This document shows positions 44,333 to 57,226 of a stretch of DNA of 64,000 bases, in pieces. The notes under the pieces were generated by a model, which worked only from the letters and a program-made list of their open reading frames with translations, was not told where the DNA came from and searched no databases. Within the stretch, counting starts at the first letter, position 1. The number at the start of each line of letters is the position of its first letter. The DNA is from Aquanectria penicillioides. Lineage: Eukaryota; Ascomycota; Sordariomycetes; Hypocreales; Nectriaceae. The stretch spans positions 186,001 to 250,000 of the forward strand of contig PYIU01000006.1 of the NCBI GenBank assembly GCA_003415625.1, written 5' to 3'. A program made the position numbers and the translations under genes.

Positions 44333-45402
44333 TCAAGTCTCGCCATTATTGGCTACGTTGGCCCTCACCTTGGTGGTTATGTCTCCAAAGACATGGGACA
44401 GAGAGCAATCCCGGTACTTGTTGGCCAAACTCCCGTCCCTGGCTGTGTTCCCCGTCACCGCGGTTTCTGCGTCTGCATCCTGGGCCTGGGCCGTTGCCTG
44501 GTGAGTTGAAATGTCCTGGCCGTTGATCGTGGTCCCTGCTGGATAGGTTGGCCTTCTTCCCTCCTCAATCAAACTGATGAACTGGGCGTCCATGGGCACC
44601 GATCCCAGGAAGGGCACCTTGAATTCCTCGGCCATTGATTTTCCGCCACCGGATCCAAAAATATCGGTGCACTCGGAGCAGTGCGGGCAGACGTAGCCGC
44701 TCATGTTTTCCACCACGCCGAGGACCCGGATGCCAGTCTTTGCGCAAAAGTTGAGCTCCTTGCGGACGTCGGCAGTCGCAACCGCCTGCGGCGTAGTGAC
44801 AACGACGGCGCCGGCGACTTGGCCCGGTCTGGCATCTCTCTGGAGCGTCTCCGCAAGCGAGATGTGCTCGTCGCTAGTTCCCGGCGGGGTATCAATCAAA
44901 AGGTAGTCGGTCTCGTCCCAGAGTACGTCCTTGAGAAATTGCCTGATCATTGCCGTCTTCTTGGGGCCTCTCCATACTACGGCGTCGCCCCGCTTGGGCA
45001 GCAGGAACCCTAGACTCATGGCATGGAGGCTGCCCAGGCCTTGGCTCGGGTCTGCCTCTTGCACCTCGACAGGCGCCCAACCTCCTGGAACCTGTCTCAC
45101 CTTGGACTCCTCGATGGAGAGCATGCGCGGGATAGACGGGCCAGTCAGATCGACATCGAGAATGCCGACCGAGTGGCCAGAGAGGGCGAGGGACAGGGCG
45201 AGCTGCGTGGTTACGGACGACTTGCCGACTCCACCCTTGCCCGATAGGACCTGAGATCCATGTCAGTCGGGCGACGTCGCATGGGCATGGTCATAGACAT
45301 AGTCTTGGATGGACATAGACACGGACTTAAAAAAAAGTCAAAGTCTGAGTTGCGAGGGAGTATACGAACCAGGACCACGTGTTTGACTTTTCCTAAACCC
45401 AT
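44333..45402 (-). CDS. CFD1: CFD1, cytosolic Fe-S cluster assembly P-loop scaffold
   Basis: NUBP2/Cfd1-type NTPase that, with Nbp35, forms the scaffold assembling 4Fe-4S clusters for cytosolic and nuclear proteins. Exon 1 is 45402-45370 (11 codons, [11 protein letters not shown]) and exon 2 is 45250-44333; the 119-bp intron starts GTTCGT and ends TCTCAG. Joined, they give 316 residues. The deviant P-loop [10 protein letters not shown] is at residues 14-23, spanning just after the splice. [20 protein letters not shown] and the bridging-cluster C-P-H-C (near residue 197) follow. It lacks the N-terminal four-Cys ferredoxin-like motif of Nbp35, which is why Cfd1 is preferred. The C-terminus carries a polar Ala/Thr/Gln-rich insert before K-Y-R-D-C-S-L. 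Confidence 0.92.
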
Positions 45403-47461
45403 GGTTGAAGGGATTTGGTTGCTGCTGAGACGGAGAGAAAAAGAAAGTCTTGGTGAGGCCGGAGCGATGCCGGAGATCTGCGGAGGGCCCGATGGCTGTG
45501 GGAGGGGTTTCGGACGTGAGCGATCTGGTCGAGTTCCTTGCTGGTTTGCGCGGCAGCGGCGACGATGGGACGGCGCAGTGAGGACAGAGGTTGAGGCACA
45601 AAAGGCGAGGAAGCACGGCTTGGACGACCTGGCAAAGTGAGTTTGGTGCGCTTGTGTGTGGAGGGGGTGGTGGTTGCGGTTGGAGTATGAGAAATGATGT
45701 TCTACGTGCTTAGAAAGCGCCATTTTACTAAGCCGCCTGGGGGGATTGGTCGCCTCAACCCGCCCGCCACTGCTCCTCCAACTGGATCCGGTTTGGGGGG
45801 TGAGGGGAACGACGATGCCCCCGCCGCCCGCCACCGAGTCCGGGTGGGGGAAGAAAACAGAGGGGCGAGGGGCGCGCGAGGGGTTCGGAGGGGGAGGGGG
45901 CGGCCCGGGCTCTGGGACCTGAAACCTTGCGAAAGGAGCCGCTGAGCGCCGCGTCAGTAGTGGACGATCTCACTGAAGCCGTGCTAATTTGGACCTCACC
46001 TCAGGGACTGTTGTAGTGACGTCGATCGACCTGGGGTGGCTTAGTTTATTACTCAGCGCCTCTGACATCACGAAGCTCGCAATATCAAAGACCAGCCAAG
46101 ACCAGCAAAGATCACAGTGGGTTTCTCTTGGAAACCCTTGATTCTGAAATTCAGCATGTTGAAGGTTGCACATCAATCACCACCAATCCCAACGGACATG
46201 CCGAAAAGCCTCCGCTGTGTCTTGTCTATGCTCCCCTTTGCCACATCCATCTGTGTTTTTGGCCACATTTCGAAAATCGGCCATTTTGTTCCTCTGCTGC
46301 TGCCCCGATTCAATAAAATTTCCGGGCAATGCGGACTGTCTCTTGAGATCTTGCGTGTGCGAGTTCGTAGGAGCCTCACAGCCACCAAGTTCTATGGTGC
46401 TCATATCGCAGATGTCACCGATCGAGATGTACACACACTGCTGATAGACACCAGTCTGGATTCTTTCATTAAATAATCCTAATTCATAATACTAATAATA
46501 TTCCTTTTGAAAGCGAATTGCTGAAATCCTTGTTGCTTCACCAAGACCCTGCTATTTCATGCTAGGGCAATAATCAATATGTGCGGCGTCCACACAGCCT
46601 AATAACACAGGCTTTGGAAAAAAGAAAAGGGAAGAGAAAAGAAAAGAAAAATAAAAAAAAGAAAGTAGAAAATAAATAAATAAAGGACAAACCCCAAAAG
46701 CCCAAAAAGCAATGTCAAACAGATAAAAAAAACTTGCATCCGCGTCGCCATTTTGTGTAGAAATGAAAAACAATGCTGAGCATCCATCGCTCGTGTAACT
46801 GCAGTCAATCAACTGTTGCTTTTAGCGCCACTCTGGCAACCCATGTCCTGATGGGCTGGACCTGTGGAGTTCCGGCTCGGAACTTGGAAGAATTGGCTTC
46901 TGAGGCTAGCCATGCCGGACGGAGAGCATGCGGACTCTTGCATGCATATGCGGCAACGAGTCCTGCAATCTGCAAGGTCAGGCGGACCTTCGCTTTGGAC
47001 TGCGACTCGGCGGGCTTGTGGTTATAATAATGATGACAGTGTACCGTCAAAACAAAGGGGGCTTCCATGACTAGCAGTCGTGAGTTGCTTAGGATGCGAA
47101 TTGCTTTGCATCTGGGCATCTTCCTCTGGGTAGGACTCGCAAACAACGATGGGGGAGTGGAGAGTGGAGAGTGGACCGGAGATGTGGTCGTTGTCCAGGC
47201 CTGAGAAGCGTCCCCGCTGGAATAGTTCCCAGAGGGACGCGTGCCATCTGCACCTTATCGGTGTTTGATAGCTATCAGATCTAGGTCTGTGAGCATATAT
47301 CGCAGTCTCGAAGTCGAGGCGCGTAGTTGGTACGCATGAATGGTCGGCAAGACCTATTGGCAAAAGGTTTCATGTGACTGGGTAAGGGGTTGTGGCCGTC
47401 GTGGTGAGCGGTCAACATTTATCTGATGCATTGTTGCCTCATCGAGAGCTGGGCGACTGTC
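45403..47461. other. Intergenic region, CFD1 to membrane-protein gene
   Basis: About 2.1 kb. It should hold the CFD1 promoter. A purine-rich run of A/G lies at 46616-46685. Frames on either strand are short and unconvincing, including a 119-codon frame at 46117-46476. No gene is supported. Confidence 0.45.
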
Positions 47462-48503
47462 TCACGAAGTTTCCTTCTCGGCGGTTGGGACGGTGGAACG
47501 AACCATCGGCCTGGGCGACTCAGTCATGAGGCGGATGGCGTCCCGCTGGCAGACGACAATGGGGTGGCTATCCGCAGTGTAGCCAAGGAGCTGGGTGTGG
47601 TTTGGCAATGGGTCGGGGACGGAGTTTGTGAAGCGCACAATGGGACCTCCTTCAATGGTGAACCCCACAACCTCGCCTCGGTATTCTTCCTCGATTTCAT
47701 CGTCAGGGTTGACCTGGATTGTGTTTCTTGGGGGTTATTAGAAACTAGTCTCAACACAGGGACAGGAGGGGCGAGAATAGATGACTTACGCCTGGCTCAT
47801 TGGGGGACCACAAGCATCATCTTCCATGTCCGTCTTCTTCTGGAACTTCTTCTTGATCCTCTTGCTCGTGCAGTCATGGAAGAGATGAAGGAAGCCTGCA
47901 ATGACGAGCACGGGTGTTCCCAAAGCGAGGGCCCAGGGACTGTTGCCAGATGTCAGCAGTTGGTTTCACGCGGGAGGCGGAGGGTAGCACACTCACGGAT
48001 GACGTCGGTTTCGGAGCGAATGAAGCAGGGCGAGGATGATGCCGACCATTGCAATCAAGGAGCCGACTTGAACCATGGTCCAAGTTGACCAGTAAAGTGA
48101 CACGAGGTCCTCTCCGTCACAGAACTGAAGGGCCATGATGGCATAGGCCTCCATGATGACGATGACGGTGGAGATGACAACGCAACCCAGGCAGAGAATG
48201 ATGGATTGCCGAAGACGTTTGGACCGCTTGGCGGAAGCGAGACTGAAGCGTTCGAGAGTCTCTTGTGCTCTATCCGATATGTTAGGGAGCGAGATTCCTT
48301 CGGACGGGGGACGGGTCTGGGTGAGGCAAGGCAGCGTACCTGGTGTAAGTCCAAGAGGCGAGAAACAGGACGAACAAGTTGGTGATGAACAAGGTCCAGT
48401 ACATGACCTTGAGCTCCCATCGTCCCAGGTGAGAGGCAAAGAGGGCATATCGCTGGCACAGCTCATCGCTGACCTCTTGGCGGCGGGTGAATGGAGCAGC
48501 CAT
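47462..48503 (-). CDS. Four-helix membrane protein of unknown function
   Basis: Four exons on the minus strand, 48503-48340, 48269-47997, 47939-47790 and 47726-47462, give 283 residues. Introns of 70, 57 and 63 bp (GTACGC, GTGAGT and GTAAGT donors; branch sites CCTAAC and CTAATAAC) keep phase 2 throughout, and the frame closes exactly. Hydrophobic helices lie near residues 28-52, 75-103, 112-136 and 146-165. They are separated by a basic loop (K-R-S-K-R-L-R-Q) and followed by a Lys-rich stretch (K-R-I-K-K-K-F-Q-K-K) and a soluble C-terminal tail that starts with an acidic D-D-E-I-E-E-E-Y. For exon 4, the acceptor CCCCCAAG (47727) was chosen over a nearer CCAG because only it keeps the acidic tail in frame. 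No family was recognised; conserved splicing suggests a real gene. Confidence 0.65.
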
Positions 48504-49590
48504 GGCGGGAGGTGTGTGCGAGCGTGATGTTTGTCGGCCGGGGAAGAAGGCAGGCGGCCTCGGGATGACTGAGTCGAGTCGTTGAATCGCAGAGGAGATT
48601 GATCCTTCTCCCCCGGACACACGGCGGCATCCCTGTGCCTTTAAAGCCGTCGAGCGAGCCAAAGAGCAGAGCATACAAAGTCGATGCTCGGCCGCCTGTG
48701 TCTCGGAAAGGTGCACGCATTCGCTCCGCGCACCGGGGGTGTACAAACGACCCACCGCGCAAGCTACCTGGACCTAGATACAGAAACAGGACCAGAACGG
48801 ACCAGACATGGACATGTATGAGTCGTACTTTGTGCTGATAAGGATGTCATTGTCACGACGACGGCCCAATGGCGACAGCTGTGAGCACTGCCAAGAGGCC
48901 CCAAGAGGACCAAAGAGGATCCAAGAGACCCCAAAGCCACCATCCCAAGACACCCCCCCAGGGCGAAGATCACCCTTGTAGTTGGAGCTTCGTGATGCCG
49001 AACAAAGTGGGACTGGGGAAGCCTCCGGGCCATGATAGTTAGTCCGTAGTTTTGCAGGTGAAAGGCGAAAAGGTTGGTCCCCGTCTTGGCTCCCCGGTCT
49101 AGTCACCACACCTGGCGGCTGTAAGAGGAAAGGAAAAGGGGGGTGGTCCCGTAAATGAGGCTCTGTGCTTTTTTTTTTTTTTTTTCTCTTCTCCAATATC
49201 ATTCACCATGTGAAATTTTTTGCCTCCTCTTCCCTCCCCCTACCAGTTTTCTGGCGTCGTCCGTGTAGGTTGGGCACAATTAACGGACGGAGAAACGAAC
49301 TATCGACTGGGGGTAGCAGCCGTGGGTTACGACCACGAGGCGTCAAGGTGGCCATGATTGGGCTGGGCCCCGTCTCAAACCCGGCAGCGGAAGCGGCCCC
49401 TAGGCGGTCCCGTGAAGGCTTTTTATTTTATTTTATTTTATTTTGCAGAGCACGTACGGGCAAGTTACGGAGCACGACACGATAAGACAACATGTTCCAG
49501 CTGCGCCCAGGGACGTGCCCCGTCCGGGTCAGCACAGATCTGAGATGTTGTGTAGCACCAGGTGAGATCGGGCACCAGTCAATCTCGCAG

Positions 49591-49640
49591 CGGCCCCCCC
49601 ACTGGCACCCACTGGCACCCACTGGCACCCACTGGCGCCC
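49591..49640. repeat. 10-bp tandem repeat (ACTGGCACCC)n
   Basis: Three perfect and flanking imperfect copies of ACTGGCACCC in a GC-rich stretch. The repeat passes into related GGCGCCCACGGGCG sequence. Confidence 0.85.
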
Positions 49641-50602
49641 ACGGGCGTCGGCCGGCGTCCACTGGGAGCCCGCTGCGCACCCACACTGCCACTGCCACTG
49701 GCATCTTGGAGAAGTCTTGGAAGGGCGGACCGGCAAGGATGTGGCGTCTTAGCGCAGCCGCCAGGCGGCGAGGCGACATGACACAGCTCAACCGGCCCCG
49801 GGACAGCCCTGAAGGCTGAAGGTTGAGGATGGGAGGCGCATGAGAGAGCCGTGGAAGACCAAGACTACGAGAGAGAACATGGGAGTTGCTGCATGGGAGT
49901 TGCATGGGAATTGCATGGGGGGACATGGGGTGGGAAATGAAGCCAGACTAGATGCGGCGACGGGGAAAGCAGCCGTGGCGCAAGTGCCAAGTCGGCGCGC
50001 GAAGAATCAAACAATTGAGACCAGAAGCTCAAGCTAGATAGATAGAGGCTTGAATCCAGCGGCGTCAAGCCAGATAAACCACACAGATGCTCAAACCCAT
50101 AAGGGGGGCGCGGCGGGCTTGAATTAGAGATTGCTGTCATCCAGACATCGCCGTCGCAGCTGTGCCGCCCATCCCATCCTCCGCCAGTCCATCGTCAAGG
50201 GACGCCCTGCTCTCGGGGCATTTCTGCTCCGGGAATCTCGACCCAACCCGTCGGTTGCGCCCAGTAATTAAACCACCCCCTTGGTATTCTTGCAAGGGGG
50301 GCCCAGGCCTGGCAAGCGTCGCGGGTCTCCCTGCGTCTGGCTTGCTTTTGCGTTGTGCGTTTCCTTTTTCCTGGTCATCTGTGCGGACGGACAGTGCCCC
50401 CGGGCCAGCCCCAGCCCAGCGTGGTGGGACGTGATCGAACGAGAGGGATGCTTTGGGTTTTGAAAAAAAAAAAAATGAAAAAAAGTCATCGTTGGGCAGA
50501 ATTTGTGATTGTGCGCGACCGGGATTAGGATTAGCATTGGGATTGCGTTCCCTTTCTTTCGGACAGCATGAACAGACAGATACAGACACAGAGAGACGGC
50601 GT

Positions 50603-50707
<105 letters not shown>

Positions 50708-53700
50708 GTCGTCTATCTTGCTTGTCCCGGATAGTCCGACGTCGTCTTCATCCTTCTCTTCTCTTCTTGCTTTGATGGACATGTATGTCACAGGGCAAGT
50801 GACAGACCGTTTACCCTGCATTTCGTTTCTTCTCGTCCCTTTTCTCTCTTCATTTTCTCTGGTATCATGCGAGTGCGTGCGTCAATCCCATCCTATCATC
50901 TCCTATCATGCCTATCATGTGTTCCTCTCCTTGCACCCTATCTACCGGCACCTATGTGGCCATGCTCATGTTGCATTGGCCCTGGAGAGGCCGCCGGCCC
51001 GTGCAACGGCTGTGCATTTGCATGCTACGATAAGGACAGGTCGTAGACTCATACAAGACCCGACTTTGTGTGTGGACTGTACGGAGTACTGTACGTGCGT
51101 TATCCAATGCAGACACCGGCTGTTCATTGTCCACTATCCACTATCCATTGTGGCTGCATACGCGCACGTTTGCCGTACGAATCCGGAACTGAAACAGGCA
51201 CATGTGGGAGAGCGAGGCGTCGCCACCGCAGCGCTGCTATCACACATTGTCTTGATAATGGCGGAAAAGCTTGAGCCTCTTCCTGCAACCTAGCAGTTTG
51301 TTGAGGCTTGACACCGACACCGACTTCAGCCAAGAAGCCGTCAGCCCGTAACCCCCCTTTCGGCTCGCCGCCACCGGTGGAGCCCCGGCACTTGATCTCT
51401 CGTCCCGCGAAGCCAAGCCCTTTAGTGCAATCTTTAGGAGCATCTGCAGCCTTACCGGCGAAGCTACCAGCGAGCTTGGCCTATGGATTTGTGCGAGCCA
51501 AGATCAAAGGTGAACACCAAACCGCATCTAAGCCACCTCAGATTACGTCTTTGAGAGCCATGCCTGCTACACCATGTTTCACGCCCAGCGTATTCTACCG
51601 TAACCCGGATGACTGCAGCAGCTTGCTCACAGACACCGCCGTCTCGCCGTTTACGGATACTGCTGCCGCTACCGTTACGCTCGCTGCCCTTTGCATACTC
51701 TGTGCTTCGTGATTTGTGTTTCCTGCTTCCTTCTTTCTTCTCCGTGCTTTTTTTTTTCTTTTTTCTTCTTTTTTTTTTTTTGCTCGTTGCACCGCCCGTC
51801 GCCCGTACCACGTGCCGCGTCACCCGTGTTCATTGATGAAATCCGAAATCGAAATTCCAAACCTCTCCACCATTGGCACACAAGGAAGCCTCAGGCTAGC
51901 TGCAGCGCCAAGCCTCTATCGCGAGACGATTCGCAACACCGATCGGGCAAAGCTAATCATGTGATGGAACAGCTCCCCTCCCCCGTCTCAACGACCCAGG
52001 CAGCTGTGCTACGTTGATCAAAGGGGCCTCCGTACACAAAGAATAAGTCTAATCGATAACCTTAAAAGCCCCCGAATTCAAACAAAGCTTCCCAGATAGC
52101 CTACACAAGCTCTTGAAAGTTGGAACCATCGTCTATCGGTCCGGTTCGAACGAACAAGGGATCGTGGCGTAGCGCGTTCCCGCTAACTAGACCCAAGATA
52201 GACAACATTCCAACATGCTCTCTGCGGAGCTGCTTGCCACGAAGCTCATCAATTCATCGTCTCACCTAACTGGGTCCGTGATGTACCGGTAATCCATGAA
52301 CCAAAACAGCACCAGGGTTCACGTATCGCGTTATCGTGATCGTCACACTATCTTGGCGGTGGGCCTTGGCATCTCTACGACGAAAACACTCATCGACCAT
52401 GAATGAGTCAGGCGTGAGTGTCGATCGCCTGGCCTCTGACAAGCCAAGCTTTTGGTCACATGGTCATTTGGTTTGTTCTCGAGGGAATGTATCCGAAATG
52501 AAAGTAAAGAAGCTTCATCGAGATGCGGCTGGAATGTCTGAGACACTTCGCCTGGTTGCTGAGTTGAGACAGACCTCTTATCTGGGCACTTGCGCGCATG
52601 TGGCCCATCCGCGCCCCCGTTTTCATGTGCAACAAGTGGTATCAATTTCGTGGCATTCTACTTGTCGACGCCTCCGGCTTGCTTGGGACTCACCGCCAAA
52701 GACCCTCAGCAAACCGCCAAGTGATTCGTCATCTCCCTTTGGATGCTCTGGGCCGTTTATCGGACCTCGTTAGCGATAGCGATCAAAAAGATATCGGGTC
52801 ATCACGGGATGAACCAGGTGTCTTTGTTTACCTAACGACAAAGCCATTGTCCTCTTGTGTGAGAGAGTGATGCCATTGTGAGGCATTGTCTGACTCATAA
52901 TCGCAGAGCCAATGGAAAAATTCAGATCATCAGGTTTCACCGTTTTGCCGGTGTAACGCATATGGCCCGAGACAAGATTTTCGTGTCTAGGGAGACTCGT
53001 TGCTTCTAGATACATCGGAACAGAATGGAGTCTTGACTATGGCCATTGACATATTGAATTTAAGGTACGTTCGATGTGCCAATGGTTTTAATTGAACATC
53101 TTCTAGCAACATGACCGCATATCAATTCGTATTCGGCATGATCGAAACCCAACTGAAAAAGAAAAAAAACATGATCTATTCTGTAATGTTTGTGAGACTA
53201 TGGGAATATTACCTTCATGCTGACCATTGGGTGTAGGCCATGTTGTGCAGCGTCCTCCTACATTTCGATTAATCAGCTTGGCTATGCATTCAGCGGGTAA
53301 TTATCGCCAAGCCTTAATGCAACATGATCCTCGTCTATTCAAGACACCTTGGAGAGATCTACATGAAGCAAGCCAACCAAGTTTTGATTCTCGGGGAAGA
53401 CGAAATTCGGTGACGCTTACGAATGAAACTAGCCTATCGAGACAATCGCAAAAGTCATCACACGGAGCCAAGCAAAAATTCATACCAGCGATGAATTCTT
53501 CAGCAAGGGCGTCTGTGTAAACTCTGGATGCCTTGAGAGTATATGTTCACATGAATCAAAGCGAAGGAACCCTACTAAAATGTGTTCAGTATGCAAAGCT
53601 AGGGACCTCTATTTCTATCTCATGTATCGTAGGCGCAAATTATCTATTGATTGATGCTCATAGTCGCAATTGCGTTCTAGGTACTTGAAGCATTTCTGAT

Positions 53701-53759
53701 TTGTATCAGCACTTGAAAGACACGCTGGCCATGTTTCCTGTTGTTGAACTATTCAAATA

Positions 53760-56145
53760 TCATTGGCATGACAACGTTGTCGAAGCAAAGTTGATTACCA
53801 CGGATTCCTCTAGAGCTTTCAAGGTGCCGGCCTTTCCCAAAAAGAAATTGAATTTTTGCAGGCTAATGTTGCATGACATGTATGCATCGCTCGGAGTAGC
53901 CACGTAGTGCACAATAATTTGGTATACTTTGCTTGGGATCATAGTTACAAGCTGAGCGATTTTGGCAAAATCTCCGTCTCCAATGTTCAGTTCAAGGCAC
54001 GTGGGAGTAAAATCGTAGGTAGCTGAGCCATTGCCACAGAAAACCCAAGGTGCAAGGATGGAATTCGGCACGCTTAGATCTAGAGAAGTAAAGTTTCCGT
54101 TCTGCACTACATCAAAACCGCATGTTGGGGCTGGTGACGTGGAAGTTGTCTGCTCTGAGGTAGTTGAAGAAGTTGTTTAGGCGGTGGTGGAAGTTATGAG
54201 TGTCGTGCTTGTGCTCGTTGAAGTTGAAGTGGTAGAATTTGAAGAGGCCGAGGTGCTGATTTCCCGGGGAGTAGACCTAGAAGTGAATGATGACGATGTT
54301 GCATTAAAAGGAGTTGAAGTTGTGTGATTGGAAGACATGAATGAAATAACCCCTGAAGGAGTAGACATCGGAGTGGATGAAGAAGTAGGCGTGCTCGAGC
54401 CTCTTGGAGTTGAGCTGATAGTAAAGCTAGAATTGAATGAAGAGATGGGTATGCTGTTTCCCCCAGGCGTAGTGCTTGCTGTAAGCGCCGGGGTGGTTGT
54501 ATTTCCCTGCCCAGGCGTAGAGAATGGGATGGATGGGATTGGAATTGTACTTGAAGATCCTGATGTAGAGTTGGCCTCGAGGGGAGAAAAACGTGTGTTC
54601 GTCTTTTTTGGAGTCGTAGAGGGCGTGGACAACGAAGTGAGAGAGTTGGTATCTCCAGGTGTAACACTGGGTGTCAGTGAGAGGACGGTTGTATTCCTTT
54701 GCGTAGATGTAGTGAGTGGAGTTGACGAGAAGCTCGTACTCGAACTCCAGATGGTGGAGTTGGAAGGAAATGAGGGAATTGGCGTGCCACTTGGGGTTGG
54801 CGTTGCTGCAGGCGTGAAAGAAGATATAGAGTTGCTGCCTTCTCCAGGGGTGACACTTGGGGTCGATGGCGTAGAAGCAGTCATATTCTGCTGAACAGGC
54901 GTGACGAGAGGAGTTAAAATGATCAGGCTGGTACTTGAAGCCCCTGGCGTGGAGTTGGACGCAGGTGAAGAAATTGGTGTGCTCATTTGCATAGTAGGCG
55001 GGAGGGGCGTAGAAGACATGGCAGATGTGTTGGTTGTCCCGGGGGCCACACTCGGAGAAGCGGAGAGACGGTCGTGTTCACCAGCCCGGGGGTCGTGATG
55101 GGAGTCGACAAGGAAATGAAAGTGGTTGTTATTCCTGGTATCGAGGTAGCACTAGGGGAAGATACGGTCGTGTTTCTCATCTCGGGCGTTGAAGTGGGAG
55201 TGCATGAAGAACCAAAGGTAGGTGTCTCTCCTGGTGTATAACTAGGTGACGGCGTCGAGAGACTGAGACTCGTACTTTCGGGTGTTGATACAAGAGTAGA
55301 TAAAATTCCAGGAGTACTTTTCCCTACAGGAGTAGTAAAGACAGGCGTTGAGGTAAGGACAGGCGTGCTCATCCCACCTGGGGTAGAACTTGGAGAGCAG
55401 AGATGGATTGAATATTTTCGTCGGGGGTAGAGACAAGAGTGGCTAAAGATGGAATTGTGTTTATTCCTCCGTGCTGGGGACAGTAGGGGTTGATGTTAGC
55501 ACAGGTGTGTACGCTTCGGTAGGAGTCGAACTTCCTGTTGGAAGCAGGCGTGGCGGCATTTTGAGATGCAGAGACAGCAATGCTGTTTGAAACAGGGGGA
55601 TAACCTGGGATTGAAGAAGTAAGTGTGTTGGGAGTAAGATAAGACGCGTCTGTGTTTGGAATTGGAGGCGTCAAGATCGGAGTAAATGATGGAATGAAAC
55701 TGCTCGTGTCGTCTTTTGGAGTTGACGGTGAAATGCTCAGGCTCGTTGTTGCGGGAGTATTTGCAGGAGTGGATAAAGCTGGGGTATTGATAGACTCTCT
55801 AGGTGTCGAGAGTGAGGTTGGAGTGGCCGGAGAGGTGCTCGCTTGAGGTGTAGAGGTTGCGTTAGACCAAGGGACGGTTGGCGTAGCATTGCTAGGAGTG
55901 CTGGATATGGAAGCAGTGATGCTGGTATGTTCAGGTGTAAAGATTGGAGTGGACACATAATTATCCGTAGTTGAAGACCTGGAAAGAGAGACAAGAGTCG
56001 ATAAAGAAACAATCGGCGGCAAATTCGTATCAGACGGGTAGTGAGAGTGGCAGTATGCTGCAACAAAGAGGCAGTTATTGGAATTGACATAAAGAGTGAC
56101 GATGAATTCAAGGCTTGCCTTGCCTTGCACGGGCTTGCATTGCAT
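53760..56145 (-). pseudogene. Broken Ser/Thr/Pro-rich mucin/adhesin-like wall protein
   Basis: Read on the minus strand, several frames encode one long low-complexity protein made of degenerate units such as S-T-P-x-x-T-P-G-x-x-N-T, typical of heavily O-glycosylated fungal surface proteins. It ends in a folded domain: C-G-F-D-V-V-Q-N-G-N-F, then A-P-W and L-E-L-N, resembling the N-G-x-F...P-W carbohydrate-binding-like domain seen at the ends of fungal adhesins. The reading frame is broken. A TAA at 54177-54179 interrupts an otherwise continuous frame into the C-terminal domain. Frame changes are needed near 55062, near 55400 and at least twice between about 55460 and 55560. No clear signal peptide or GPI signal is found. 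It could be a decayed gene, or a repeat-rich gene damaged by sequencing errors. Confidence 0.6.
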
Positions 56146-57226
56146 TCACCTCATAGCCGGAGAGGGGAACCTTGGCCACGAGAGTATCGAACGAGTTGAC
56201 GGAACCATCGTACTGAAGAAAGCCAAGACACAATGCTTAGCATTGCTATACATGCAAACAACCCGAGCACGGTGCTTCAAGAACACTCGGCAATTCGAGT
56301 CGAGTAGGGGCCCTCATGGTGTTAGTCAGGAGAATAGTTGACACTACTAGGGGTGCTAACAATGCCTGATACCAAGGACGCGGAACTAAAACGAGCTCGC
56401 CCTCTGCAGGGCGGTGCGGCTACCGACTTTCGAGGACACCCTCTCAGACTCGGCGGTAGGCAGAAACAAGTTTGCCCCTTCTAACTTGTCAGGATATCGG
56501 GAGGTGGGTTTAGCTGCTTGCTTTTCGGCATGCTTATAAAAAAATGTTGGCTTGGGCCTTGACCTAACAGCCATTGAAGGAGATGATGCCCAAGCCACAG
56601 CTGCGTCTACGGGCTATTTCGGGATCTCTGGGGAGCACTTGTAAGGCTGATTTCTGCACAACGGGGGAGATTCTATAATTGTTTGATATCTTGAAATTTG
56701 TCATAGACGTGATAAATCACGATGAAAAACCAGAGAACAATTATGAAATTGATTTCTTGAATTTTCAGACGATTGAGAGAAGGGGAAAACGACGGAGGTT
56801 TACCTGTTTTGGTCCAGTCCTCCACTATCTTTTGTTCGTTATCCGATTCTCTACAGTCAAGGTGAGGAATTGTTTTCAAGAGTTTGCATGCAGACGCCGA
56901 ATATGTTACTAATATTGCTGCTCAAATCGCTCCTCAATCACGTCAATGTTCTGATGAGCACGAGCGTTTCGTCTCTTATCGACACGATACCGCGTTTCCC
57001 TAGCTATTTGTGTGTAGTCAGAAGTACCACTAAGACACCACTGCGCATTGGTAGACAAGCGCGGGGAATCTTCTCGGAACCGGAGAAATGTGCCACCCCG
57101 TTCGGATTCTTGCCCCACCTCCACACATTCATCCTCACCTTGGCTGATCTCGTGGCCACAGAGGCAACATTGTCGTGATACCCTTTCTCTACTGCGCGGC
57201 CGCTCTCGAGTCGCCAACCTTCCGCC
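56146..57226. other. Intergenic region upstream of SRP54
   Basis: About 1.1 kb with no supported gene; small frames on both strands overlap one another. The right end should carry the SRP54 promoter. Confidence 0.45.

Noticed and set aside
51308..51712. 134-codon Pro/Ala/Ser-rich frame
   Set aside because: Low complexity without motifs; kept out for lack of support, although a small lineage-specific gene cannot be excluded.
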